From assembly GCA_010279815.1 (NCBI GenBank), contig QEOQ01000114.1, forward strand, positions 574,255 to 638,254: 64,000 nt of DNA. Reading direction: 5' to 3'. Shown piece after piece: positions 44,945-56,359 of this stretch. Source of the stretch: Brachionus plicatilis (Eukaryota > Rotifera > Eurotatoria > Ploima > Brachionidae). Positions within the stretch are counted from its first letter, which is position 1; each line of letters opens with the position of its first letter. The notes below the pieces were generated by a model. The model saw nothing but the letters and a program-made list of their open reading frames with translations, was not told where the DNA came from and did not search any database. A program made the position numbers and the translations under genes.

Positions 44945-47900
44945 TTTAGGACCCTTGAAGTCCAAATGCTTCTTTATAGCATAAATTGAAACATAGTTTT
45001 TTTAAGTAAATTTCATTCTTTTATTTTACTAATCTTTGTTTTCATTAAAATAGCAGTAATTAATTGATTTGTTAAAATTATTTAAAAATCGCACTCTGAA
45101 TAGAAAAAAATGTACAAAATTTTTAAATATCAAAAACAAAAACTTCTCGGATCTTTATGCTAAAATTTTTTTTAAATGATTTTCTAATAAATTAGAAATA
45201 AATTGTTAACAGAAATTTATGTTTTTTTATTTTTTTTCTGAGCTTTTAATATTGGTGTTATTTATTGAAAAAAAAAAATTTCCAAAAACCAGGCTCTAAT
45301 GCTCTAAAACTTAGATTTTCGAATTTTTGTGGGTAAATCATGTTTTAGGATGCAAAAAATTAAAAAATTTTATAAATTAATTTAAATTTATCATCTGGCA
45401 AGTTTTTAAAACTAAACTAAAATTAATATGACTAAAATTCTAGTATTCACATAGTGAACGTTACTGTACCATTTAATATTCTGCCAATAAAAATAAACAA
45501 TAATTTCTTCTTTAAAAAAAAATATTTAATTTTTTATAATTTATGAGATCCTTTTGTTAAATTTAAATATTAAAATTAAAAAAATTTAAAATTGAAAAAA
45601 AAATTTACTTCTTATTAGAAGTAACATAATTTGAATAAAAAATAATTTAGAAAATTTAAATCACCTTCTAGATAAACATGTACAATAGATTAATTTCCCA
45701 GTGTACATTTGTGATTGTATGATTGACACTTTTTATTTGTTGTAACAACAATATCCGAAATACACAATTGAAGAAATAAAAAAATTAATTGTTGATTTTC
45801 AAGATATCCGAGTTCCAAAGATACAACTTGCACCAAATCTAAAACAAATTAAATTAAAAATAGCTATTTTAGCTTGTTCAAAACACTAATGATGCTTAAA
45901 TTAATTTTTGTAAAAAAATAAAATGATTTATTTTTTGTTTAATTTTATTAATTAATTTTTATGTTTTACTTTGAAAAATTTTATCTAGTTTTATGGCTTA
46001 AAAAATTAAGAAATAGAAATAGCAAGTCTTCTGGTTACCAAAAAAAGCTAATTTTAATGTTATAATTTGTTTTTGTAGCTGAAATTAGGTTTTCAAATAT
46101 TTATCTAACTCTATTCAGTGTTTAAGACCTAGTTATTTTTGTTTTATCTAGATTTTTGTTGACCGTAAATTCAGCAAAGATAAAAAAATCTTTTATTGTG
46201 AAAACTCATTTAAAAATCTAGAAAAATTTCAACTGCATAATTAAAACAATATTTAAATTTACCTGATTGACTCGTAAAAATTCAATTAAAATAAATTAGA
46301 GTGAAGCAAAATGTCTTAATCGCTTGGAGAGCATCGATTAGCCAAATTTTATTTTCCTTTTAGAAAATTATTCTAAAATAAACGCAGTTATTTAACCAAA
46401 GTTAATTAATAAAAAATTGAAATATTTCCATTCAAATTTTTGCCTTTAAATAAAAAATAAAAAAAATAATTCTTTTCTCAAAAAACATCTCAGGTATATG
46501 TAAAAACAATTTCGGAATAATTGAAATTTTTCTAAGTTTTCGAAAAGCCTGCAACAAAAAGCAGGCTAAAAGTAAAAGAACTTTTTATCAATAATCATAA
46601 ATATGTTAAAACTAGCCATCAGCTTTTCATCTAGAATAAAGATACCAACATTAATCGAATTTCTAGGATAATAAATGGGGCTAAATTCTAAGATTTCTTT
46701 TTTGTATTGAAACCTTTTTACAAAACTGTACTCATATTTTCATTATCTCCTAAAAAGCTCTAGTTTAAAAGGATTTGTTTTAAGCAGACTAGCAAAAGCG
46801 CTAAAGAAAAAAATATATCTCAAAAAATAAGGTTTAAAAGTTAACCATTTCATTTTTTTTTAATTTGCCCTCCAAAAAATAAATTAAAATATTAAATTAA
46901 AAAAATATTGAAAAAGTTTTTTATCGCTTTCTTCAAAAAAAAATTTTTTCATTTTAAAAAATTTGAATAAAGGTTAAATTTAGTTCTCTAAATAAAGGTA
47001 AAAAGAAAATTAATTCAAATTTATTAGTTTAATTTTTCTCTTTTAAATTAGAAATTACATGTTTTAAGTTGGATTATTTTTAAGTTTTTTTTTAAGCAAA
47101 AAAAATCATGAAGACCAAAAAGCCTTGTTAGACTTTCTTTTAATTTTTTTGAGATTTCTGAATAAAATTTATTGAGGCTCCAAAAAAATTCTGTCGCTCC
47201 ACTATAAAACCCAACTATTGAAAAAATCGAATTTAACTTTATTCAAAGGTTGATTTAAATAATAGAGAAAAGAAATCTCATAAAATCCATAAAATTAAAT
47301 ATTGTTCCATTAAGCCGTAAAAACATTTTAAAAATTTAAGTATACTTTTAACATAAAAGACTAATTGATGCAAAGTTTAATCAAGATCCCTAAATTTTAT
47401 TTTAACATTTCAAAAGATTAAAAAAAATTTTCTTGACATTTTTTTTAATTGATTCTGTTTTAAAAAATACGCAGATAAGTTTTAAGTTAAAAAAAAAATG
47501 TATTAAATAAAATTAATAATTGATTTCACTTATGTCCATATATTTTCTGAGTCTTTTACCTAATCTTTATGAAAAACACCTTGTTTTTTATTATCCAATT
47601 ATTCTAGTATTAAATCTAAAAAATAGTTCAAATAAAATTTATTTGTTTTAGTACACGAATATATTTATTGATAAATATGTTGACATAATATTTTTTGAAA
47701 AAAAAAATCAAAATTTTTGAGAAAATGATTTGAAAGTTGCACTTACTTTGAAGATTTTTCAAAAAATCAACCATCATAAAGCATAATTGCCAGTTAATTT
47801 AATTTAAATTATTTTTCTCTAACAATCTTTAACATTCAAATTTTAGTCAGAATAAAAATTCAATCTTTAAATTTTAAAATTATTTTCTGACTATTAATTA

Positions 47901-48630
47901 ATTAATTTCATTAACAAAAAATTAATTCCATACTCAATCTAAATCTGAAATATAAAAAAATTGGCCAGTAGAATTGGTCAGATTTTTTATCACTCGGCTT
48001 CTATAAATTTAGAGCTATGATTTTGCATTATTTACTCAAGTTATTAAATAAATTTAGGGAAATTCAGTAACGCAGCTCAGTAATTAAAACGATTAAAAAA
48101 TCTTAATTTTTTTTTCAAGTTAAAAATAAGTTCAGTTCATGCAATAAGATGCAACAGCCATTATTTATTAGAATTAATTTTAAAATCTACTATCAATATT
48201 ATCGCTTACGAAATTTTTGTAAAAAAAAAATTTCTAAAAAGATTATGAAAATAAATATAGATGGAAAAAATATTTTTTAAAGTTATTGATTGATTATTTT
48301 GAATATAGAATTTTTAATGTATTTAGTTTAAATTTAAATCTTTATGTTTTAATATTTTTTACCTAAGGACATTTAAAAGTGTAATAATTAATTGTTTATT
48401 AAAAATGGATATATTAAAATGTCAGAACATTATATTTAATGTCACATAAATTTATTTATTTTTCTTAGATAATAAATGTCATTTAAAATATTAAAGTAGC
48501 TCTATAAAACATTAAATGTCACAATAAAATATAACTTATCACATAAAAAAATTAAAATTAGATTATTTAAAGTCCTTAAAGCAACTACTTTTATTTTTAA
48601 AACGCATAATCATATTGACCAAAATAAACT
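44945..48630. other. AT-rich intergenic stretch without a gene
   Basis: No supported coding frame. A hairpin GCCTGC/GCAGGC at 46548-46566 is the only compact structure noted. Confidence 0.45.
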
Positions 48631-48638
48631 ATTATAAA

Positions 48639-48779
48639 CGATTCGAAAGAAGAAAAAGAAGCCAAGGCGCTTTAACCAGAATATCCTACAGAAAACTTAA
48701 TTGACAATCAGGAAAATGTCAAACCTGTTGCAATACAAGCAAAAGAAAGCGAGGAAGACCTGCAGGTTCAAAAATATAA
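48639..48779 (+). pseudogene. Decayed MULE-type C-terminus (AT-hook tail)
   Basis: One frame reads RRKRSQGALTR, the next continues PEYPTENLIDNQENVKPVA, and a third ends KRKRGRPAGSKI and a stop at 48777-48779. The terminal AT-hook followed by a stop, and an upstream A-K-A-L-like word, match the C-terminus at 53323-53859 and the relic at 20875. Frame changes show decay. No SWIM finger is visible upstream. Confidence 0.45.
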
Positions 48780-48789
48780 ATATAAAATT

Positions 48790-50210
48790 TTTAATCAAGT
48801 TGCAATAGGATAAAAAAAATATTTTTTCGTGTTAAAATATATATAATTGTTTTAAATATATTAAAAGTTAATTTTCTTTTCTTTTATATGAAAAATTGGG
48901 TTCCAAAAGGAACATGGTCTAAAAATTTAATTTAAAATAATTTAATAAGTACAAAAATTATTATAAGAATTGAATTTTAATTTTTTCCAAATCATGTCTT
49001 TTTTGGTAAAAGAAACAAAATATTTCGTTATCATTTGAAAAAATCTGCTTTCATATTTTTCCAACTAAGATTCAAATTCATTGCTTTTTTTTTGAATTTT
49101 GTAAACTTTTGGTGCCAATGCGACTTTAAAACCTTCAATTTATAATATAAATATAAATTAAAAATTTATTTAATTTTGAATTTTGAAAATTTTGCATTTC
49201 AGGTGCAAAAAAATTAAAATTCTTCATTCAAATTTTAGTTATAGTTTTTTTAACTACTGTGTTGGTATTTTTAAAATACTTTGTCAATTAAATTTGAAAA
49301 TAACCTGTAGAACAATATTTAAAGATAAAACTAGAATAAAATTTCACATAATAATCTTTGTTTAATATAATTAATCTTTTGGTAAAGCGTAGTTAACTAA
49401 ATCGCCAATAACTAATCACTTTCCTTAATTATTTAATTCTAAATTGATTTCATGATAAAAATTAAAATTTTTTAGAATAAACAAATTTTTCAGGAACATT
49501 GCCTCACTTTAAAAACTAAATTCCAAAAATTCGAGAATAATTTGTTACATTATGAAATTGTATCATAAAACATTTAAAAAATTTTTTTTAATTTAAGTTT
49601 ACTTTAAATTGCCTAATCATGTTAGTTTCAAAATTGGACACTCAAATCAAACAGATTCTTCTTTCCTTTTTTTAAACCTAACTACATATAAATTTATGTG
49701 AGTATCTAGTAATTTTTTCTGGTAAATCTTTTCTTAATAAAAAAGGACAGTCAAATAAAAATATTAGACAAATATTTTTTAAAATATTTTAGTCTTGTGA
49801 ATAAAATATTTACTCCAAACAAATACAAATAACTCTACGACTATATTGCTCAATTTTTTTTAATGTAAAAAATATAATTAAAAGCTTAAAATTGTTTGAA
49901 TTTATTTATAAAATTATGTAAAGCTTTTTAAATATTAAAAAATCTATCATGATTACTCAATATTTTCAATTTTAAAACAACAGTTGAAATAATTTACTTT
50001 TAAGTATAATAAACTTTTAATGTAAAGAGAAACTGGAAACTTTAAATCCAGAATCACACTAGTTGTTTAAAAAAATAATCTTAGTTTCCATTAAAGATTC
50101 TGCGAACCAACGCTTTAGCCGTTCTACAAATTATTTTTATTTGTTAATTTTTATTTTTTTTTTCAAAATAAAGTTAAAGAAAAAATCCTTCTAAGGTTGG
50201 AATGGATTTA
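48790..50210. other. AT-rich stretch without a gene
   Basis: A 60-residue frame at 49183-49365 is AT-biased and unsupported. Nothing else noted. Confidence 0.4.
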
Positions 50211-50217
50211 AAAACTA

Positions 50218-50377
50218 CCGAGTTCCCTCTTTCGATTATGCTGCACCATAAGCTAAGATGCCAGCTCTTGGACCATGCAATAAAGTACATCTCATCCATG
50301 CTAAAAAATTTGTAATTTTTTATTTTAATTTGTATGTTTTAGCTTGTAGTGCAGAATAATCGAATGAGGGAATACGG
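50218..50377. repeat. Foldback repeat of about 160 bp
   Basis: Arms CCGAGTTCCCTCTTTCGATT, then ATGCTGCAC and AAGCTAA (50218-50256), and their inverse (50337-50377: TTAGCTTGTAGTGCAGAATA, ATCGAATGAGGGAATACGG), enclose about 80 bp. No target duplication was determined. Confidence 0.6.
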
Positions 50378-50379
50378 AA

Positions 50380-51189
50380 TTTCTACTTCTTCGATCAATT
50401 TTCGATTAATCTTCGATCACCATTTTACAATGTGGAAACTTTTTTTCCATTTAGATTTTTTTAATTAAATGGCAAGCAATTGAATTTTTTTAAATTAAAA
50501 AAATAAAAAATAAAACTAATCAAATTCATCGAATGATTTATTCGTTTCCAAATGATATATTCGTTTTATAATCATTTTTACTTTCAAAGATTTAGTTTAG
50601 CGGAAATTAAAAAAAAAAATTTTTATATTAATATTTTTAAGTAAATTAGAAGAATTTTTTGTTCCTTTATCTTAAAAAATTCAAATTTTTCGATTAAAAA
50701 CAATTTTTTTTTTAAAAAATTAAAATCCGTCAGATATTAAAATTAGAAGTTTTTTTGATACATAGATTCTTTAAAAAAACAAATTTTTAGGTATATTAAA
50801 TGACTTCTAATGATTGAATCAAATTGGAGCTTCTATTCCAAATCGGCTTCTTTAAAACAAAAAATAAAAAAACAATCTAAATGGAAAAAAATTACCACTT
50901 AATTAAACAAATAAATTTTCCAATATTAATTTCCATTACAGAATTTTCATTAAATAATACTACTGCGATATTATTGTCTCTTAAATTTTTTTTTTTTTAA
51001 AACATCAAAAAATAAATTTGAAAATATTATTCAGTTTTGAAAAATCAAAGTATTACAAAGAATTCTATAATTTTCACATTTTATTGACAAAATTTGTTAT
51101 CTTTAATTTTAAAATTACATGAATGAATTGATAAATTAAGTCTTAAAGTCAAAATAATTTAAATCTATTTATTGTTTTATTTTTTTTTG
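50380..51189. other. AT-rich stretch without a gene
   Basis: Only TCGAT-rich words directly after the foldback (50388-50420) and low-complexity DNA. Confidence 0.4.
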
Positions 51190-51711
51190 GCATCTTGAAG
51201 TTGATGATCAATTCAAAAAGTTTGTCTTTAGATATTAAACTAAATCTTTGATTTAATTTAAATAATTTTAATGTAACATGATTTACATGCAATGTAGATA
51301 GAGAAAATAAGAAAAAATTGAAAAAACATTTTCTCAATCCAATAATAAAATCGATTGTCAATTTAGTTAGCTTATTTTTTGTAAAGTTTTATTTTCATTT
51401 TATTACTAATTTGGAATTTTTAATTTGAATTTTTTTAAAATTTAATTGTGAATGCTAACGCAAATACTTTTGAAATAAAAATCTCAAATAAACTCTACAA
51501 AAAATCGCTTAATACATTTAAATATTAAAATCGATTATCAATGGACTGAGAAAATGTTTTTTCAATTTTTTGTTATTTTCTAAATCTACATTGCATGTAA
51601 ATCATGTTACATTAAAATTATTTAAATTAAATCAAAGATTTAGTTTAATATCTAAGGATAAACTTTTTGAATTGAAATGATATTTTGAATTGATCATCAA
51701 CTTCAAGATGC
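51190..51711. mobile_element. 520-bp foldback MITE with about 180-bp arms
   Basis: Arms start GCATCTTGAAGTTGATGATC and end in its inverse. They share ATTAAACTAAATCTTTGATT, AACATGATTTACATGCAATG and a TCGAT word at their inner ends. A T run (at least 8 T) flanks both sides, so an 8-9 bp target duplication within poly-T is possible but cannot be proved. The 70-residue minus frame is an arm shadow. Confidence 0.65.
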
Positions 51712-51998
51712 TTTTTTTTTAGCGTTCGTAGATTTGAAACAAATTTCGCCTTGAAATTAAAAATACAATTTTTTTTAATAAAAGTTGAAATTTATAGTGA
51801 TACACTGTGATACTTTGATTTTGCACAAAAGATAAAACTAAAATATTTTCTGCACATTTCTGAACAAAATTGGTCAAAATTGACTTAAATTTACAATTTT
51901 TTTTGTAAACCTAAGCAATTTTTCAGATTTTTTTTTTAAAATTAGCGGAGTGTGACTAAGCGAATTATAGTTATAAATGTCTTAAAGTGTTTTTCTCA

Positions 51999-52094
51999 TT
52001 AATTTGCTTCTACTTCACATTCATCTTCATCACTTGTTCCATATTCACCAGAATCAATGATAGCGTTGTACTGGCTAGGTGTGCGAATAATAAG
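51999..52094 (-). CDS. Candidate terminal exon with acidic tail
   Basis: After an acceptor-like TTTAACTAAATTCTTAG, the minus frame reads LIIRTPSQYNAIIDSGEY, then GTSDEDECEVEAN and a stop (31 residues). The mixed, acidic, Asp/Glu-rich sequence is unlike chance translation of this AT-rich DNA. It may be the end of a host or transposon ORF; no partner exon was found. Confidence 0.35.
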   Translation of the reverse strand, partial: LIIRTPSQYNAIIDSGEYGTSDEDECEVEAN

Positions 52095-52281
52095 CTAAGA
52101 ATTTAGTTAAATACTTTATTTAAAATGATTTCAAAATTTCTTTTTAGACTCAAATTTCCAAACAGGTTAAAGAGGCTTCAAATTTTTTTAAGAATGTTAG
52201 ATATGGATATGAAAAATTAAATTAAATTCAAAAATGAATCTGTTTTTAGATATTTAAAAAATTCTTTAAATTGATTCTTAA

Positions 52282-52443
52282 GTTGTAAACACAAAGAGAA
52301 ATAATACAGATGTTGACAATAAAGTTGATCTATTTAATTTTAGGCTGTTGAAGTCGAAACGCCTCGAAATTTTTAAAAAAGAAAAAAAACAAGAAAAGAA
52401 GAGAAGAAAAAGAAGAATAATTATTCAAATTATTAAAAATTAA
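52282..52443 (+). CDS. Candidate ORF fragment with basic tail
   Basis: An open frame of 53 codons without an ATG reads VNTKRNNTDVDNKVDLFNF, then LLKSKRLEIFKKEKKQEKK and RRKRR, ending at TAA 52441. The Lys/Arg cluster could be a nuclear-localisation or nucleic-acid-binding tail. It sits 0.9 kb before the SWIM/AT-hook ORF on the same strand, but no splice link is evident. Confidence 0.3.
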   Translation, partial: VVNTKRNNTDVDNKVDLFNFRLLKSKRLEIFKKEKKQEKKRRKRRIIIQIIKN

Positions 52444-52504
52444 TATGTAATAAAAAATTTTTTTATAAATTAAAAAATACTATTTTTGTCTTCTTTTTTA
52501 ACTT

Positions 52505-52555
52505 TTCATTGCCTTAAGGCGTTTACTTTAATAAATTATTATTGTAGAAACACTT
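52505..52555 (+). repeat. LINE-type tail hairpin
   Basis: GCCTTAAGGC (52511-52520) then GTTTACTTTAATAAATTATT. Same subtype as at 24527. Confidence 0.35.
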
Positions 52556-53322
52556 ATTAAATTTCATTGAAAAAATTTTATGGAATCTTCATTTGAAAGA
52601 AAGTAAATGATTAATAACTAATTATTATTATTAATTATTTACTCATTGGCGACTAAAAAAATTAAAAAAAAATATAATATAAAATAAAATATTAAGAAAT
52701 TAAATAATTGTAAAATAAATAGAACTAATTTAGTTTAATTACTAATCATATAAAAATAAATTATAGAAATAAAGACATTCATATGGAAAAAAAATCAGAA
52801 AACTAATAGAAAATTTTTTTTTAGTAATTAATATTTAGTGATCCTATAAATAATAATTAATAATAAGCTACTGCAGGAGACCAGGGAGGTTCATACATTT
52901 ACTAAAATTCTTTTATTTATCAATCAAGACATAGAGAACGAACGAAATCGAGACATTTAGGGATAGGTTTAGTTAATTTTATGGCCACATGATTAATTTT
53001 GGGGTATTATTAATCGATCTCTTACATTACTTAAACGATCACTTAATAAAATATATTATTTTATTTTTTCTATCTATAATATTATTTATTCGATTAATTT
53101 GATTAATTAACTGTCTCTAATAATAAATATTTATGTAAACTGATTTTTTTTTGTCACTAAATTTACTGAAGATGAGTATGATTATGATGAATATAGCTCT
53201 TAACTTAATTACTGAACAGTTGAAATTATCTCTTGATTTAATTTAATTATCTCCTGTGAGAGTTTTTTTTGTGGATATTTAAAGATGATCTAATGTGATC
53301 CAAGTTTTATCAAAGTATTGAA

Positions 53323-53859
53323 ATGTCTGATAGTGAGTATCGAGTAGTTGAACATTTAAATTTCAAATCTTTTGACGAATTCTATGGAATTTTGTTTAAA
53401 ACTTGGGAAACAAGAATCAGCTCGGATAGTAACTCCGATAACTGGATGCAAACAGCTAGTTGTTCCTGTCCTTCCTTCTTTAAAGATCATATTTGTAAGC
53501 ATCTTGTTGGCTTTGCTGCAAATATGAAACTTGTCAAAATACCAATCGAAGCTAAGCAAGTAGTTATTGGACAAAAACCTAGAAGAGGTAGACCGTGAAA
53601 TTCTAAAAAGGCGCTTGAATACCAATCAGAAGCAAATAAAGAAGAGAGAGTTGTCAGCTCAATCAAAGTTCTAAAGCGAAAGATAACAGAAGTAGAGGAA
53701 GAAACTCCACAAGAAACCGTTATACCAACAAAAAGGAACAAAAAAACAATTGATAAGGAAGCTGAAAAAGTAGTGCAAGCATCAACCAGCAGTGATATAA
53801 ATAAGAAAGTAGAAGCTCCACTAAAGAGAGGTAGAGGTAGACCAAGAAAAAACTTATAA
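53323..53859 (+). pseudogene. MULE-type SWIM zinc finger / AT-hook ORF with one stop
   Basis: ATG 53323 opens 91 codons to TGA 53596, and the same frame then stays open to TAA 53857 (178 coded positions plus a stop). Before the TGA lies a SWIM finger, CSCPSFFKDHICKHL (C-x-C-x(n)-C-x-H), then RRGRP. After it come KKALEYQSEA, a Lys/Glu-rich linker and a terminal AT-hook, KRGRGRPRKNL. Known: SWIM fingers followed by GRP-x-x-x-KKAL and AT-hooks are the C-terminus of Mutator-like transposases. The DDE catalytic domain is absent upstream, so this is a C-terminal fragment or a solo SWIM protein broken by one nonsense codon. Confidence 0.75.
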
Positions 53860-53869
53860 GATATTATTT

Positions 53870-55098
53870 TATTTGAAATTTTTTGAAATTTTTTATAATT
53901 CTTTTTTTTTTAAATCAATTTAATAAATAAAAATAAGAGATAGAAAAATATTAGTGATCAATTAAGTAATTTTAGAGATAGATTAAATACCACCCATTAA
54001 TTTTTTATAAATAAATACTTTGAAAATATATTTTAAAAAATTTTGTGGCAACCAAGTCTAACCGGGTTCCCTATTTTTTTATTGCATTTTTCGCACCCAT
54101 TTTGTTCAAAAACTTCAAAAATAGTCACTCAATTTCCCCGAATTTTTTTAGTCACCCCTTTACCTCCAGCGGTTAATTGTATGACTTCTAAAGGGGTAAA
54201 AGCGGATAATCAGATTTCATCTAAAATTCTATATAGTCACTCCGAGATTTAACCCTAAATGAGAAATTTTAACCTCTCTTACCCATTTAATCCATTTTGG
54301 AAAAAATTTTTTAAATTTTTATTTAAATATTTTAAATTTTTTAAATTTTTATTTAAATATTTTAAATTTTTTAAATTTTTATTTAAATATTTTAAATTTT
54401 TTAAATTTTTATGAAAAATTAAAAAAATTTTAATTTTTCAATAAATTTATTAAGCGATTATTCAGTTGATTATTAAATTATTCTTTTGTACAAAATAAAC
54501 TTAGTTATTACGATATGATTTCATTCTATAACAATAAGTAAAACTTTTGAAAATTTTCTTTTTTGCTTTTTTTTTTGAAATAAACACTTTTTTGACAAGA
54601 GAAAATTCTATGAGAACGAGAAAAAGAGAAGAAATTTTTTATTATTAAAAAAAAATAGCGTCACTGCATATTTATAGTCTAATACGGTTAAATGGGTTAA
54701 ATAGAATATTATAGAATTGTATTCTCATTTATACTTGAAGATGTGCTGAATCGAATAGTGGAAATAGGTAAGACCTTAAGTTTTACTAAGACCTTAAAAA
54801 TCGTTTTTGTTCAAATACAAATTCAAGTCTTTTTCACCTCAATAGACGCAATCAAACTTTAAGAGAAAAAAACTTAATTTTTTTTTAAATACCTATCATT
54901 CAATTCCTCTCTTCGAGTTCTTCATGTTAACATATTTTTTTTTAGAAAATATCTTTTAAAATGAAGGAGATATAGTAGTTCTTTAAATTTGGCCACACTA
55001 TTATAACATAACCCCTAAAGACGTCGTTACCATATTTATAATTTTTTTATTTAAATATTTGAAAAATGGCACAGCATTGATTGGTACCATCTATATAA
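53870..55098. other. AT-rich DNA with a 30-bp tandem repeat at 54305-54412
   Basis: 54305-54412 repeats TTTATTTAAATATTTTAAA with a 30-bp period about three and a half times. The frame at 54043-54252 is not supported. Words TTACCCATTTAATCC (about 54280) and GGTTAAATGGGTTAAATAG (54684) are inverted relatives and may mark another eroded foldback. Confidence 0.5.
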
Positions 55099-55302
55099 TT
55101 TGCTGATGGTCCAGCAAATAATATAAGAGGTAAAAAAAATAGATACAGGAGACAAATTACGAAAAATTGTGACCAAACAGAATTTTTTTTCTCGAACAGA
55201 AAAGTACCGATTTGGAATAACCTACCAATTGAAACTACAAATGTAACCAATGTTAACCTATTCAATAACAACTACGACAAATTTAAGAAGTATAATAAAT
55301 GA
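55099..55302 (+). pseudogene. LINE ORF2 3' end
   Basis: The plus frame reads KKNRYRRQITKNCDQTEFFF, SNRKVPIWNNLPIETTNVTN and then LFNNNYDKFKK to TGA 55300. Known: F-F-(S)-N-R-x-V-x-x-W-N-x-L-P...N-x-F-x-x-x-x-D-K is the standard C-terminus of non-LTR reverse transcriptases. A stop lies just upstream (TAA near 55096), so only about 67 codons remain. The CACTG element lies 63 bp downstream. Confidence 0.8.
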
Positions 55303-55365
55303 AATTTATAGCACATCTGCCATGGTATCTTTTGTTATCATTCTCCGCAGGACACTCCGGTTCCT

Positions 55366-56359
55366 CACTGAAAAAAAAAAAAGCGTCTTGGAGACGCTTT
55401 TTAAGACGGACATTAAGTCGGATAAAAAGTCACTTCTATTGGTTTTTTTTAAGTCACTTTTTAAGACGTTATTTAAAAAATTCGGTTTATAAGTCACTTT
55501 TTAAGAAGCTTTTATGGATGGATTTTGAGGGACTCTTTTTTCTTAGACAATATTTTAATTAAATCAATGATTTCATTTTCAATATTGATTTTAATATTTA
55601 AAAGTTAATTTTGTTTACAAAAATTTATTTGAAATATTAAAATTGTTTTTAAAAATAGTTTTAAGAATTAAAAGAAGAGAAATTTTTTTACAAAATGGTG
55701 AAACAAATAAAAAATTAATTATTAAAATCAATTTTGGTCGAAAATAACTATTTACTTATCAAATTTAATAGAAAAAAATTCATCTTTAGGACTAACTCTG
55801 GTACCTTGCAGTACTTTTGGTCATAGCGACGATTTTTTTAAACATATTTACAATTAATTTGAAAAAAACAGATGGCCTAAAAATTATGATAATAATCGTT
55901 CAGATTCTACACATCTTAAATAGATATTTAGTGAAGTTAAGTCAGAGCTGGTTAAAAGTTAAAGTCAAGTCTGGACTTAGACTTTATTTTTTTTAATAAA
56001 GTCAGGGTCAAAACTTTTTTTTTTTAATTTTTTCTATAAAAGGCGCTTTTTTGGGTTTTATTTAGTAGGCCGCTACAATAGCTACCTTGAATGACAAAAA
56101 ATCATAAGATTGTGATCATGACATGGATTGCCGTTCCAGATAGCTATTGTAGCGGCCTTCTAAATAAAACCCAAAAAAGCGCCGTTTAAAGAAAAAAATT
56201 TAAAAAAAAGTTTTTTTTGTGGACTAGTTCGAGTCTAAATTATTAAATACAGTAAAGACTTTAAAGTGTAAAAAAAATTTCAAAAGTCAAAGTCGACTAT
56301 GACTTTTTTTTTAAAAAGTCACTTTTTTTATTGCTAAGACGCTTATTTTTTTTTCAGTG
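55366..56359. mobile_element. 994-bp CACTG-ended DNA element
   Basis: Ends are CACTGAAAAAAAAAAAAGC followed by GTCTT, and AAGACGCTTATTTTTTTTTC followed by AGTG, imperfect inverted repeats of about 25 bp. Near the left end AAGTCACTTTTTAAGA-type words repeat three times, and one lies inverted near the right end. The hairpin GCGTCTTGGAGACGC is at 55382-55396. CT abuts both ends, too short to prove a target duplication. Known: CACT-G/A termini suggest the CMC (EnSpm/Chapaev) group. No transposase. A hAT-like element lies inside. Confidence 0.55.
55939..56310. mobile_element. hAT-like AAGTC MITE nested in the CACTG element
   Basis: It starts CAGAGCTGGTTAAAAGTTAA with AAGTCAAGTCTGGACTT and runs to AAAGTCAAAGTCGACT. 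The core at 56066-56165 is a near-complete hairpin: AGGCCGCTACAATAGCTACC ... TTGCCGTTCCAGATAGCTAT, TGTAGCGGCC. Just outside it, GGCGCTTTTTTGGGTTTTAT is mirrored as well. This is the best-preserved version of the core that iterates in the 41-bp minisatellites. Confidence 0.55.

Noticed and set aside
46548..46566. GCCTGC/GCAGGC hairpin as a terminator
   Set aside because: Rho-independent terminators do not apply here, and no gene ends nearby.
53356..53741. Minus-strand frames opposite the SWIM ORF
   Set aside because: Antisense shadows; the plus frame has the recognisable zinc-finger and AT-hook motifs.
55250..55562. 80- and 87-residue plus frames and antisense frame
   Set aside because: They span the LINE stop and the repetitive left end of the CACTG element; no domain.
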